Positions 23,712 to 32,171 of a stretch of 64,000 nt of DNA are shown piece after piece. This DNA comes from Paracoccaceae bacterium. Lineage in GTDB: Bacteria > Pseudomonadota > Alphaproteobacteria > Rhodobacterales > Rhodobacteraceae. The stretch spans positions 186,001-250,000 of the forward strand of contig JAFWNM010000028.1 of NCBI GenBank assembly GCA_017510335.1, in the 5' to 3' direction. Every line of letters starts with the position of its first letter. Positions within the stretch are counted from its first letter, which is position 1. The position numbers and the translations under genes were made by a program. The notes beneath the pieces were generated by a model. That model ran no database searches, was not told the DNA's origin, and saw only the letters and a list, made by a program, of their open reading frames with translations.

Positions 23712-24383
23712 ATGCAGATGGACCCGATTCTTGAAACCATTGATGCGGCACTAAAGCGAAAAGGCCTGTCGGACGCGGCGGCCTCTAAACTTGCGGTTGG
23801 TCATCCATCGCTCATCAAGAACCTTCGCATGGAGCGAAAAGGCGAGAAGCGCTACAATCTTCCAGCGCTACAACGTCTATCCGAAGTCCTCGATCTTGAA
23901 TTCTATTTCGGACCGCCGCGAAGCGCAGGAATAGCGCCATCTACGACAGTAGCGGGCGAACAATTTGATACCGTCGCCCGATATGATGCAGCAGGCGCGG
24001 CAGGAAATGGGCGGATCAACCTCGACGGCCCACCTATTGATCATCTTGCGTTCTCGAAGCGCTGGCTGGCTCAGAACGGGATCAGTGCAGGTGACAGTGT
24101 TCTGATCAATGTCTCTGGCGACAGCATGGAACCTGCATTTTACGATGGCGACTTGGTCATGATTGACCGGCGCAAGAAAATCATCCGTTCAGGCCAGATT
24201 TACGCCTTCCATGACGGCGATGAACTGCGCATCAAGCGCATGGAAGTTATTCCAGACACAGCCATAATCTTGCGCAGTGATAATCCAAAACACTCGACTG
24301 AGCACCGCACAGGCAATGCAATGAACGACATTAGCCAGAACATCCTTGGCCAAGTCGTCTGGTCAGGGCATACTTGGATTTGA
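23712..24383 (+). CDS. S24/LexA-type phage repressor
   Basis: This 223-residue repressor has an N-terminal DNA-binding region (residues about 1-65) and a C-terminal S24 protease domain with catalytic Ser138 (NVSGDSMEP) and Lys175 (LRIKRM). The Ala-Gly pairs around residues 94-98 are a plausible self-cleavage site, so induction by RecA after DNA damage is expected. Mu's own repressor is not of this type. The gene is divergent from the early operon across the operator array. Confidence 0.9.
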   Translation: MQMDPILETIDAALKRKGLSDAAASKLAVGHPSLIKNLRMERKGEKRYNLPALQRLSEVLDLEFYFGPPRSAGIAPSTTVAGEQFDTVARYDAAGAAGNGRINLDGPPIDHLAFSKRWLAQNGISAGDSVLINVSGDSMEPAFYDGDLVMIDRRKKIIRSGQIYAFHDGDELRIKRMEVIPDTAIILRSDNPKHSTEHRTGNAMNDISQNILGQVVWSGHTWI

Positions 24384-24400
24384 TTTGTAAGGAGGCATAA

Positions 24401-25132
24401 ATGCATTGGTTGGCGTGGGGTACGGCAGCGCTATTTGCTTTTATTGGTGCATGGCTGGCTCTTTCCGGCGGTCTGAAGATAGTCCTCAAAAGAGACCCAG
24501 ACGGCAAAGGGCTCGAAGAGTTTAAGGGCGGTGTATTTGGTGCTCCGCTTCTCGCGATTCCACTTCTTGGGCTGGGCTTTTACCTTTCGCCCAGTAATGT
24601 CGCTGCTGACGACGTCACTCTTGAAGATTACAAGCGCATGGGTTCACAGGCTCGGGCCGATTTGCTTGCGCGGGCGTTGCCAGAGATAGCGCCCGAGGCG
24701 CTCGACCACCTCGACCAATATAGAAATTGCCTTGGCTATAATGCGCCTATTAAGCGAGGCGATTTAACAGTGATGACGGTTCTGGGTTGGTGTGATGCCG
24801 ATCGTGTCAACGCGCCCGAACGTTTCGCACAGCATTTCAATGACCTTGAGGCCGAGGATTATTCGGCAACGGTGCGCAGCCATTGCCGCGATCTCGTCAA
24901 ACATGAACTGGTTGATCCGGCGACCGCCAAATTCGCAATATTTGACAGGGGTGAGCGTCACCTGGGTTCATGGGAGTATTCCGCATGGGGGAAAGTGGAC
25001 AGTGATAATGTCTATGGCGTGACTTTCACCTTCCGCTTCTACTGCACCATGAAATACGATGGCGAGGGCGCCCCGGACGCTTTGACTAATTGGGCTGTGT
25101 CTGAGTTCACTATCGAACAATCGCGAAGCTGA
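24401..25132 (+). CDS. Prophage-end cargo gene: membrane-anchored protein of unknown function
   Basis: This 243-residue protein has two N-terminal membrane helices (ALFAFIGAWLALSGGLKIVL and GAPLLAIPLLGLGFYL) and a soluble C-terminal domain of about 170 residues. The later part, DLVKHELVDPATAKF, resembles a motif common in small secreted or membrane-bound bacterial proteins. A strong AAGGAGG site precedes the ATG, 17 bp after the repressor stop, so it should be made in the lysogen with the repressor. Its place between repressor and phage end and its low GC content mark it as cargo. Superinfection exclusion or another defence role is possible but unproven. Confidence 0.8.
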   Translation: MHWLAWGTAALFAFIGAWLALSGGLKIVLKRDPDGKGLEEFKGGVFGAPLLAIPLLGLGFYLSPSNVAADDVTLEDYKRMGSQARADLLARALPEIAPEALDHLDQYRNCLGYNAPIKRGDLTVMTVLGWCDADRVNAPERFAQHFNDLEAEDYSATVRSHCRDLVKHELVDPATAKFAIFDRGERHLGSWEYSAWGKVDSDNVYGVTFTFRFYCTMKYDGEGAPDALTNWAVSEFTIEQSRS

Positions 25133-25138
25133 AAAACG

Positions 25139-25254
25139 GTTGCATGTTCGGTGCTCTGGGCCCGCAGGTTTAGCTGATCGAATATTTAAATATTTCCACG
25201 ACTTACACCGAACATGCAACCACCACCGCAAACATGCAACTCGGGTTGCATGTT
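25139..25254. repeat. Four copies of GTTGCATGTT at the immunity end (putative transposase sites)
   Basis: The 10-bp core GTTGCATGTT occurs at 25139-25148 (+), 25211-25220 (-), 25231-25240 (-) and 25245-25254 (+). The first two extend to a perfect 15-bp inverted repeat, GTTGCATGTTCGGTG at 25139-25153 and its complement at 25206-25220. The cluster lies just outside the last prophage gene, where Mu carries transposase-binding sites. It is not the repressor operator, whose half-site (TTAGC) differs. Confidence 0.75.
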
Positions 25255-25841
25255 CCAATAGGTCCGCATCGTGTTCTATTTCCGCTGATTCCCCATGAAA
25301 CAAGGGTTTAAGAGGGTATTGAATGGCTGTTAAGAACTCGTGCCAGAATGAGCCAGGGGCCTGTTTTCTACATTTCCTGCAAACATTACGTACGACTATT
25401 ACACACGTCCAAAACGCCTTGTAAGCCGTTGTTTTAGCGTCTTCATCCGACGACTTCCGGCATCCCCCGTGTTCTTCCGGTTTCCTGCAGATATCTCTGT
25501 CAACGCACAGTTGTGACGTGACAGCAAATGTTGCAGGGTTTTACAGGGATATTTACAGCACGAATGCTTGGGAATGTCGCACATTTAGGATGGCACCGGC
25601 TGAAGTTCGCCCCAAGACGATCTGGTGTTTGCGGAATGCTGTGTATGCCGGGTTTTCCACAACAAGGGCCATGAACCAAGGGTTGAAACGGGTTCCATGC
25701 CGCGCGATTGCCCAAAATCGGGCAGTTGGGGTATTCTTTGGGAAGCTGGAACCGGTTTCCCGTGTTTAGAACAAGCAAAATCAAAGGGATACAGCGTGCC
25801 GCAAGCGCGGAAACCAACACGCCACGCCATAAATGCAAGTG
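25255..25841. other. Non-coding phage-host junction region; boundary not resolved
   Basis: About 590 bases without a credible gene. ORFs up to about 112 codons exist but lack ribosome sites and sensible composition. A short direct repeat of a TTRCAGGG-type unit (TTGCAGGGTT, TTACAGGGAT, ATTTACAGCA) lies at 25531-25560, and GCCCAAAATCGGGC near 25710 could form a small hairpin. The prophage end, probably 5'-TG..CA, and the flanking target duplication must lie here or just before, but nothing in the window allows the point to be fixed. Confidence 0.5.
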
Positions 25842-26342
25842 TCAGGTGCCGCGATAGGGTTCGACATATTGCAATGCCATATCCCACGGGAAAAAGATCC
25901 ATGTGTCCTGGCTGACTTCGGTGATGAAGGTGTCGACCATGTCGCGCCCTTGGGGTTTGGCATAGACAGTGGCAAAATGTGCCTTCGGGTATAGCTGGCG
26001 GACCAGTTCAAGGGTTTTGCCTGTATCAACCAGATCATCAATGATCAGAATACCTTCGCCGTCGCCCATCATTTCGGCTTGCGGTGATTTCAGCACTTTT
26101 GCGGCGTCGCGTGACTGATGGTCATAGGATTTGACGCTGATCGTATCAACCACGCGAATATCGAGTTCGCGCGAGATGATCATCGCTGGCGCAAGCCCCC
26201 CGCGGGTGATGGCCACAACTGCGCGCCATTGGCCGCCATCGGGGCCTTGCTTGTCCAGCCGCCAGGCCAGCGCGCGGCTGTCACGGTGAATCTGGTCCCA
26301 ACTGATATGAAACCCTTTTTCATGGGGCAGGCGGTCGGTCAT
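25842..26342 (-). CDS. gpt: Xanthine-guanine phosphoribosyltransferase
   Basis: This 166-residue enzyme converts xanthine and guanine with PRPP to nucleotides. The PRPP-binding loop is [13 protein letters not shown], and the early [19 protein letters not shown] segment is typical. A start 15 codons upstream would overlap fabI; the ATG at 26342 is chosen, one base after the fabI stop with AAGGA ahead, so gpt and fabI form one operon. It is the first host gene after the prophage. Confidence 0.93.
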   Translation of the reverse strand: MTDRLPHEKGFHISWDQIHRDSRALAWRLDKQGPDGGQWRAVVAITRGGLAPAMIISRELDIRVVDTISVKSYDHQSRDAAKVLKSPQAEMMGDGEGILIIDDLVDTGKTLELVRQLYPKAHFATVYAKPQGRDMVDTFITEVSQDTWIFFPWDMALQYVEPYRGT

Positions 26343-26343
26343 G

Positions 26344-27165
26344 TCAGGCGTCCTTCTTGCCGGTAACCACGTCAATATCGGGGGCATCCACGGCTTTCAT
26401 GCCGACAACATGGTAACCTGCGTCGACATGCAAATTCTCGCCCGTGGTGCCAGACCCAAGGTCGGACAGCAGGTAAAGCGCGGCCTTGCCAACTTCTTCT
26501 TGCGTGACATTGCGGCGCAGGGGGGAATTCAGCTCGTTCCACTTCATGATATAGCGAAAGTCGCCGATGCCGCTTGCTGCCAGCGTCTTGATCGGTCCCG
26601 CGCTGATGGCGTTACAGCGGATGCCGTCCTTGCCCAGATCCTCGGCAATATACTTAACCGATGCTTCCAGCGCGGCCTTGGCCACACCCATGACGTTGTA
26701 ATGCGGCATGACCTGTTCGGCACCGTAATAGGTCATGGTCAGCAGGCTGCCCCCCTCAGGCATAAGCTTGGCCGCACGCTGGCACACGGCAGTGAAGGAA
26801 TAGACCGAGATATCCATCGTCATGTTGAAATTGGCGCGCGAGGTGTCGACATAGCGGCCGCGCAATTCGCTTTTGTCCGAGAAGCCGATGGCATGAACCA
26901 CGAAGTCAATCTTGCCCCACAGTTTTTCCAGCCCGTCGAACACCCCGTCCACCGACTCCATATCTGTGACGTCGCATTCAAACAGATGCGGGGTTCCCAG
27001 GCTTTCGGCCAGCGGCAGCACCCGCTTTTTAAGCGCTTCGCCCTGATAGGAGAACGCCAGTTCGGCACCGTGTTCGGCAAGCGCCCGGGCGATCCCCCAT
27101 GCGATGGACTTGTCATTCGCAAGCCCCATGATAAGGCCGCGTTTGCCGCTCATCAGTTGTGCCAT
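26344..27165 (-). CDS. fabI: Enoyl-ACP reductase (NADH)
   Basis: This 273-residue short-chain reductase performs the last step of fatty-acid elongation. It has the NAD-binding [16 protein letters not shown] motif near residues 14-29 and the catalytic Tyr-x6-Lys at YNVMGVAK with the upstream [12 protein letters not shown] tyrosines of the FabI group. Full length. It is co-directional with gpt. Confidence 0.95.
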   Translation of the reverse strand: MAQLMSGKRGLIMGLANDKSIAWGIARALAEHGAELAFSYQGEALKKRVLPLAESLGTPHLFECDVTDMESVDGVFDGLEKLWGKIDFVVHAIGFSDKSELRGRYVDTSRANFNMTMDISVYSFTAVCQRAAKLMPEGGSLLTMTYYGAEQVMPHYNVMGVAKAALEASVKYIAEDLGKDGIRCNAISAGPIKTLAASGIGDFRYIMKWNELNSPLRRNVTQEEVGKAALYLLSDLGSGTTGENLHVDAGYHVVGMKAVDAPDIDVVTGKKDA

Positions 27166-27434
27166 TGTCCTGTCGCTCCTTGCTGGTAGGCTGTTGTTTC
27201 ATGCTTTAGGCCAAGCGCAAGGGCCGCGCAAGTCAGCCTGTGAAAGACGCACCAGCGGATTAATTTTTGCAGCTTGCGCAATTTGAAAGGGCTAATCCCG
27301 TCACGAGGGGTTGCGCTATTCGCCTGAGTCATTAATACCATAGTCGTATTTAGATTTGGTCATAATTCGGAGGGATGTCGAAGCGCCGCGACTGCTATGC
27401 GTTCATACCCTTTTGACTTGTGCACGGAGGGAAC

Positions 27435-28040
27435 GTGAGTACGCGTAGCGGAATTTTTGCAGGTGATGACCCCTTCGCCCTTGCGAGGACGTGGTTGGCC
27501 GAGGCGCAATCGGCAGAACCAAATGACCCCAACGCCATTGCATTGTCCACAGTGGATGCAGAGGGCTTGCCCAATGTCCGAATGGTCCTTTTGAAGGATA
27601 TACTGGACGACAGCTTCGTGTTTTACACGAATTACGGCAGCGTGAAGGCGCAGGAAATCGACCACACGGGCAAGGCCGCGTTCGTTTTGCATTGGAAATC
27701 CCTGCGCCGTCAGATCAGGGTTCGTGGTGTGACTGCCCGCGCAGAAGGTCCAGAGGCGGACGCCTATTTCGCGTCCCGGTCCTTGAAAAGCCGGCTTGGC
27801 GCATGGGCGTCGCGCCAGTCCCAACCTTTGGGCGCACGCACAGACCTTATGGCCGAAGTCGCGCGCCAGACATTGCGCCACGGAACCAACCCGCCGCGTC
27901 CCGCTTTCTGGGGGGGCTATCGCATCACACCCCTGGAGATCGAGTTCTGGGCGGATGGGGATTTTCGTTTGCACGACCGCTTTCGATGGAACAGAACCAC
28001 GACCAGCGATGCATGGACCGTAACACGACTATCGCCTTGA
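27435..28040 (+). CDS. pdxH: Pyridoxamine/pyridoxine 5'-phosphate oxidase
   Basis: This 201-residue FMN enzyme makes pyridoxal phosphate. Motifs include the early [45 protein letters not shown], and the C-terminal [14 protein letters not shown] and FRWNR. A GTG at 27435 with GGAGGG directly upstream is the likely start; an earlier GTG at 27420 adds five residues without a ribosome site. It stands alone between fabI (divergent) and the cold-shock gene. Confidence 0.94.
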   Translation: MSTRSGIFAGDDPFALARTWLAEAQSAEPNDPNAIALSTVDAEGLPNVRMVLLKDILDDSFVFYTNYGSVKAQEIDHTGKAAFVLHWKSLRRQIRVRGVTARAEGPEADAYFASRSLKSRLGAWASRQSQPLGARTDLMAEVARQTLRHGTNPPRPAFWGGYRITPLEIEFWADGDFRLHDRFRWNRTTTSDAWTVTRLSP

Positions 28041-28139
28041 TCGGTCTTTGCGTGACAGTATGATACCCCAGCAAGCTGGCGGAGCACCCGGTTGATAATG
28101 CTGTATTGGACGTAATACAAATGATGTGGAACAAGAAAC

Positions 28140-28697
28140 ATGACTTCGCCTGACGAAACGACAGAGAAATACGCCGGTGTCGTCAAATGGTTTGACCCCA
28201 GCAAAGGGTTCGGGTTTATCGTCGCCCAAGAGGCAGGGTCCGATATTTTGTTGCATGCCAATGCGTTACGCAACTTCGGTCTGAATTCTGTCTGCGATGG
28301 GGCGCGCATAACCATCTATGCACAAAAAACAACACGGGGCTTGCAAACCGTCGAGGTTCTTGAAGTGTTGCCCCCCGAAGGGGAAGACGCGACTGGCGCA
28401 ATGGGTGGTGATCTGGCCCCGGCGGTGGATATGTCCATTCCGTTGGAACCTGCGCGCGTGAAGTGGTTTGACAAGGTCAAGGGGTTCGGTTTTGCCAATA
28501 TCTTCGGGAAACCCGAAGATGTGTTTGTGCATATGGAAACCCTGCGCCGTGCAGGACTTGCCGAATTGCAACCGGGAGAGGCGTTGGCCATGCGTGTTGC
28601 AGACGGCGAACGTGGGCGGATGGCTGTGTCCATCGAACCATGGGAATCCGGCATGTCCCCACAGCAGCGCGGGACCACCGCCACAGGCAACAGCTGA
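28140..28697 (+). CDS. Protein with two cold-shock domains
   Basis: This 185-residue protein has two cold-shock domains. The first (residues about 12-75) carries [12 protein letters not shown] and DILLHANAL; the second (about 98-165) carries [14 protein letters not shown] and DVFVHMETL. Such tandem CSPs bind single-stranded nucleic acid and are common in alphaproteobacteria. The gene is translationally coupled to the DUF192 gene through TGATG. A GTATT-N6-AATAC palindrome (28103-28118) lies in its leader. Confidence 0.88.
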   Translation: MTSPDETTEKYAGVVKWFDPSKGFGFIVAQEAGSDILLHANALRNFGLNSVCDGARITIYAQKTTRGLQTVEVLEVLPPEGEDATGAMGGDLAPAVDMSIPLEPARVKWFDKVKGFGFANIFGKPEDVFVHMETLRRAGLAELQPGEALAMRVADGERGRMAVSIEPWESGMSPQQRGTTATGNS

Positions 28698-29179
28698 TGC
28701 TGCGCCGCGGCATGCTTCTTGGTGCGCTTTGGCTGGGCCTGACATTCCTTGGCAGCGCCGCCCAAGCGGCATGTTCGGACGCGCGCGTGGAATTGCGCGG
28801 TGAGTGGGGGCAGGCGCGCTTCAGCGTTGAGATTGCTGATACTGATGCCCTGCGCGCACAGGGGCTTATGAACCGCGAGACGCTGCCGCGATCTGCAGGA
28901 ATGCTGTTCATCTTTGAATCCCCTACCAGCCCGTCGTTTTGGATGCGCAACACCCTGATTCCGCTGGACATGATTTTTGTGGACCCGACAGGGACCGTGG
29001 CGCATGTCCATCACAATGCGATTCCACATGACACAACGCCGATTCCCGGTGGGGACAATATACTGATGGTGCTGGAAATTAATGGCGGTTTGTCGCAGGC
29101 GATGGGTATCGATGTGGGCAGCGAACTGCGCCATCCGCGCCTTGAGGCTGATATGGCCGTCTGGCCGTGCGATCCGTAA
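28697..29179 (+). CDS. DUF192 exported protein
   Basis: This 160-residue protein has a signal peptide (MLLGALWLGLTFLGSAAQA, then C) and a DUF192 domain with GLMNRETLPRSAGMLFIF and FWMRNTLIPLDMIFVD. The Cys after the signal could also be a lipidation site, but the preceding AQA suggests ordinary cleavage. Function of the family is unknown. It shares its ATG with the cold-shock stop codon. Confidence 0.88.
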   Translation: MLRRGMLLGALWLGLTFLGSAAQAACSDARVELRGEWGQARFSVEIADTDALRAQGLMNRETLPRSAGMLFIFESPTSPSFWMRNTLIPLDMIFVDPTGTVAHVHHNAIPHDTTPIPGGDNILMVLEINGGLSQAMGIDVGSELRHPRLEADMAVWPCDP

Positions 29180-29260
29180 GTCCATGGCGTGCGGTTTCTT
29201 GCGTCAAAGGCAAGATTGCCCCTTTTCTTGGGCGGTCAACCCCGTTACATAGCGCCTAGT

Positions 29261-29337
29261 CGGGGCGTGGCGCAGCTTGGTAGCGCGACGGTTTTGGGTA
29301 CCGTAGGTCGTAGGTTCGAATCCTATCGCCCCGACCA
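29261..29337 (+). tRNA. tRNA-Pro (TGG)
   Basis: A full cloverleaf with acceptor CGGGGCG/CGCCCCG, D arm GCGC-GCGC, anticodon stem ACGGT/ACCGT around loop TTTGGGT (anticodon TGG), T arm with TTCGAAT and encoded CCA. All stems pair, with one G-T in the T arm. The convergent pabC stop lies one base after it. Confidence 0.97.
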
Positions 29338-29338
29338 T

Positions 29339-29968
29339 TTATCCAGTTTTATGATGGTGAACAGGCACATAGGTTGCGGCAATCAGGCCGCGCAGTGCAT
29401 TGCCGACCCATAGACGCACCTTGGGCAGGTCTTCGGGATGCAAAACTTCTTCCGGGCAGTCCATCGCGCGGCGCAAGACACCCGGCAGCAGCCCCGAAGA
29501 CAATGGTGGTGTGCGCATGCCATCGCCCCTGTCAAAGAACACAGTGGTGATGGTTCCGTCGCAAACTTCGTTGCGTTCGTTCACAAAGATCAGTTCATCC
29601 AGCCCTGCGGGCAAAGCCGCGCGTGCGCTGTCATAAATGCCCCGGCGGCTGGATTTGATGCGCAACCACGGGTCTGAAGATGTCAGCCGTTCAGCTGCCA
29701 GCCCCACACGCCATTGTGTGGCAGCTTTTGGCAGTGGATGGGTTTCCAGTTCAAGCTTGCCCTGCGCATCCAGCGTCAGGCGCAGCCGTGCAGGGTGGTC
29801 GGGGCCGTGGATTACCGGGTCCGGGCACGGCCAGCCCAATGCGCGGGCACCCGCAGTCAGGCGCGCCAGATGAAGCGGCCAGTGTCTTATGCTATGGCCG
29901 TCCCAATACATGGTTTCAAACAGTTTCAGGCCGGGGTGATCAGCGCCTGCATATAGCGTGCTTTCCAC
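29339..29968 (-). CDS. pabC: Aminodeoxychorismate lyase (class IV aminotransferase)
   Basis: This 209-residue class IV PLP enzyme releases p-aminobenzoate from aminodeoxychorismate. The N-terminus LYAGADHPGLKLFETMYWDG, the candidate PLP lysine region WLRIKSSRR and the VNERNEVCDGTITTVFFD segment fit. The GTG at 29968 with GGAGGA and a 6-bp spacer is preferred; upstream in-frame starts lack a ribosome site. It overlaps pabB by 43 bp and would be translated together with it. The annotation as lyase rather than a general aminotransferase rests on this pairing. Confidence 0.85.
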   Translation of the reverse strand: MESTLYAGADHPGLKLFETMYWDGHSIRHWPLHLARLTAGARALGWPCPDPVIHGPDHPARLRLTLDAQGKLELETHPLPKAATQWRVGLAAERLTSSDPWLRIKSSRRGIYDSARAALPAGLDELIFVNERNEVCDGTITTVFFDRGDGMRTPPLSSGLLPGVLRRAMDCPEEVLHPEDLPKVRLWVGNALRGLIAATYVPVHHHKTG

Positions 29969-31065
29969 AATGCTTCCTCCCATTCGCCTGCGGCGGTGCT
30001 GTCGCGCACAACGCCGCCGCCCACATTCGCCAGTATTTGTCCATCGTCCGACAGGCGCAAGGTCCGGATCCCCACAGACCAGCACTGATCGCCTGATGGT
30101 GCGGCCCAGCCAATTGCCCCGCAATATACCCCGCGCGGATGGGGTTCGAGTTCGGCAATAATTTGCATCGCGCGAATCTTGGGTGCGCCCGTGATGGACC
30201 CGCAGGGAAACAATGCCGCCATCAGGTCGGGCAGGGTGGCCCCGTTTTGCAAACGGCCCTGAATGCGGCTGCTCATCTGGTGGACGGTCGCAAAACTGTC
30301 GATTGCAAACAGTTCGGGCACCTTGACGCTGCCCACGCGCGATATGCGCGCAATGTCGTTGCGCAGCAGGTCAACGATCATCAGGTTTTCGGCCTGCGAT
30401 TTTTCGCTGTCCAGCAGCTCTTGCAGCAGTTCCGCATCGCGCACAGGGTCGGGGCTGCGCGGCGCGGTGCCTTTCATGGGGCGACTTTCGATCATTCCGT
30501 CTGTCACGCTGAAAAACAGTTCCGGGCTGCGTGATATGATGACCGGGCCGACCCCTGCATCAATGAATGCGCCGAACCCGACAGACTGCTGCGCCCGCAA
30601 CGCCCCATATAGACCCAGCCCCGTCCCTGAATGCAATGTCGTGGCAAGCGGGAAGGTCAGATTGATCTGATAACAATCGCCCGCTTCGATATAGTCCTGT
30701 AGCCGTGCAAAGGCCGCGTCATAACAGGCGCGTTCGACAAGCGGCTGCAACGGGGCCAGCCGCGCATCGGCGGCGGTATCGGCTGCGTGGCGCAAAACCG
30801 CATCGGGTGCCAGTGGCGCCTCATATACCCCAAGCACGACAAGCGGGGCGCCCTGATCGGGCTTGAGTGAGGCATGCAGGCGCGGCTCGAAGACATGGCC
30901 TGCCTCATAGCTCAGGTATCCGGCAACCCATGCGCCCGCGCGGCGTGCCTGTTCGGCATGTTCCAGAACGGGCAGCACATCTTGCGGCGTCCACGCGACC
31001 AGCAGGCGGGTTGGCGTATCGAAAAGCACGGGTTTGCCCTTGGGGCCATGTTCAATGAGGATCAC
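29926..31065 (-). CDS. pabB: Aminodeoxychorismate synthase component I
   Basis: This 379-residue enzyme of the chorismate-binding family makes aminodeoxychorismate for folate. It carries CYQINLTFPL, ISRSPELFF, RPMKGTAPR (Lys198) and the GSITGAPKIRAM motif, ending with VGGGVVRDSTAAGEWEE. It is shorter than the E. coli form because the N-terminal region is compact. pabC follows as an overlap. Confidence 0.93.
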   Translation of the reverse strand: MILIEHGPKGKPVLFDTPTRLLVAWTPQDVLPVLEHAEQARRAGAWVAGYLSYEAGHVFEPRLHASLKPDQGAPLVVLGVYEAPLAPDAVLRHAADTAADARLAPLQPLVERACYDAAFARLQDYIEAGDCYQINLTFPLATTLHSGTGLGLYGALRAQQSVGFGAFIDAGVGPVIISRSPELFFSVTDGMIESRPMKGTAPRSPDPVRDAELLQELLDSEKSQAENLMIVDLLRNDIARISRVGSVKVPELFAIDSFATVHQMSSRIQGRLQNGATLPDLMAALFPCGSITGAPKIRAMQIIAELEPHPRGVYCGAIGWAAPSGDQCWSVGIRTLRLSDDGQILANVGGGVVRDSTAAGEWEEALWKARYMQALITPA

Positions 31066-31107
31066 GGGCAGGTTGCCTTGTCTTGCGGTTATTGCGGTGG
31101 TCGCATT

Positions 31108-31455
31108 TTACATCTGCGCCATATAATGCCGCACAGCCGTTTGCACATGCCGAAAACGGTCCCCGCCAAGGTGTTTTCCGCCATACCAGCGTGTGACAAC
31201 AATAATGTGGTCGCGCAGTCCTTCACGTTCCAGCATGCGCAGGATGGTCAGCCCCGCCCCCGCTTCGCCATCATCGCTTTTCAGGGGGCCATCGGCGCAG
31301 ATCAAGGCCCAGCTGTGATGGGTGGCCTTGGCGAATTTGCGATCCTGTTTCAGCAGCGCCACAAAATTGCGCGCGTCGTCATTGTCGCGGCAGGGACCAC
31401 CGGACACCGCATATCTGGACCCGCGATCCGTGACAATGTTGTTCAGAATGCGCAT
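31108..31455 (-). CDS. IMPACT (YigZ/UPF0029) family protein, N-terminal domain only
   Basis: This 115-residue protein shows the IMPACT core: SRYAVSGGPCRDNDDARNFVALL, CADGPLKSDDGEAGAG and VVTRWYGGKHLGGDRFRHVQTAV. E. coli YigZ has a second domain, which is absent; the one-domain form is common in this family. A start at 31455 gives the usual N-terminus, but the ribosome site is weak, so a longer form cannot be excluded. Role in translation control has been proposed for the eukaryotic relatives. Confidence 0.8.
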   Translation of the reverse strand: MRILNNIVTDRGSRYAVSGGPCRDNDDARNFVALLKQDRKFAKATHHSWALICADGPLKSDDGEAGAGLTILRMLEREGLRDHIIVVTRWYGGKHLGGDRFRHVQTAVRHYMAQM

Positions 31456-31608
31456 CAGCGCTGGATAGGGGCTATCAGCCGAAGGGGCAAGCGCTATGGC
31501 GCGCGCTGATGGGCACCTATCCGCGACAATTGGTCTGGCATGGAACATGTCCCTTGTTTTTGCGTATTGCATGCCTATCATTGAATATAATCAAGTCAGG
31601 AACATGTC

Positions 31609-31911
31609 ATGCACAAGCTTATCAAGGTCTATATCCAGCAAGTTGCAATAGGGTTTGGCCTGTCGGCGGTGTTCACGGCGATCCTGATCTATTTCAATAT
31701 CGGCAACCTGCAACGTCTGGTCTTTGGGTCCAGTGACGGGCTGTTGGGGTTGTTTCTGATCTTCTTTTTCAACGGACTGGTATTTGCAGGGGTGCAATTT
31801 GCCATTCGCATCATGCGGATGGGATTTGAAGATGACGACGATGACGATGATCATGGTGGCGATGGCGTGCGCCATACTGACCCAGTGCCCATTCGCATCT
31901 CGGTCAAATAA
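31609..31911 (+). CDS. Two-helix membrane protein with acidic tail
   Basis: This 100-residue protein has two membrane helices (QVAIGFGLSAVFTAILIYF and LLGLFLIFFFNGLVFAGVQF) and a C-terminal tail with seven consecutive Asp, probably cytoplasmic. No named family is recognised. It stands alone with a GGAAC-like ribosome site. Confidence 0.75.
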   Translation: MHKLIKVYIQQVAIGFGLSAVFTAILIYFNIGNLQRLVFGSSDGLLGLFLIFFFNGLVFAGVQFAIRIMRMGFEDDDDDDDHGGDGVRHTDPVPIRISVK

Positions 31912-32000
31912 CGCATCCGGCACAAAAATGGGCACCTGTTTTCTGCGTCTTAACGCGCGCTACCGCTGTGCAGTGCGCTGTGTGTTGTCATGCATGCAGT

Positions 32001-32169
32001 AGGTGGCAGGCCCGCAGCGACCGTGGTGGCGTGAATTTCCCGAGAGCCTGAGTGTTCAGGTGGGCGCCAGATAACAAGGCCAGGACCATGTCAGAGCCAG
32101 CTCCCTCGGAGTTGCTTATGGGCCACTGGAAAAGGGCTACGCACGAGAAGAGCAGCACCTGCCACTTTT
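32001..32169 (-). ncRNA. ssrS: Probable 6S RNA (ssrS)
   Basis: The minus strand from about 32169 to 32001 begins and ends with a closing stem: AAGTGGCAGG (32158-32167) pairs with CCTGCCACCT (32001-32010) over 10 bp including one G-U. Between are an upper arm with CTCCGAGG.. against CTCTCGGGA, an inner hairpin CCTGA-ACAC-TCAGG (32047-32060) and a region rich in GGCCTTGTTATCTGGCGCC, a segment I associate with alphaproteobacterial 6S RNAs. Length (about 165-170 nt) and single-helix architecture with a central loop fit 6S RNA, which binds and inhibits the housekeeping RNA polymerase. A sigma70-like promoter lies at the right distance. The class is likely but not proved by eye. Confidence 0.6.
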
Positions 32170-32171
32170 GA

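Larger units (their letters stand above)
1..25254 (-). mobile_element. Mu-like transposable prophage with P2-type tail (left part of window; far end outside)
   Basis: About 40 phage genes lie almost all on the minus strand, most sharing 1-8 bp stop/start overlaps, with the repressor and one cargo gene divergent at the right edge. A MuA-like DDE transposase, MuB-like ATPase, Mor-like activator, GemA, and Mu-type gp27/28/29/30/I/T/36/G homologues define a Mu-type replication and head module. A V-W-J-I-fibre-sheath series in P2 order defines the tail. No gene seen here is obviously broken, so the element may be functional. The right boundary is set by the last of four end repeats near 25254 and could extend some hundred bases further. 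The left end, with the rest of the tail genes, is outside the window. Confidence 0.93.

Noticed and set aside
25139-25254. GTTGCATGTT repeats as repressor operators
   Set aside because: The repressor operator half-site near its own gene is TTAGC with TAGTGG, a different sequence; the repeats lie at the element end instead.
24968-25838. Minus-strand ORFs (111, 61 and 112 codons) around the prophage end
   Set aside because: They overlap the cargo gene or the inverted repeats, lack ribosome sites and show no protein-like composition.
29261-29337. tRNA-Pro as an integration site
   Set aside because: No integrase or duplicated tRNA end is near, and the only mobile element in the window is a transposable phage that does not use tRNA genes.
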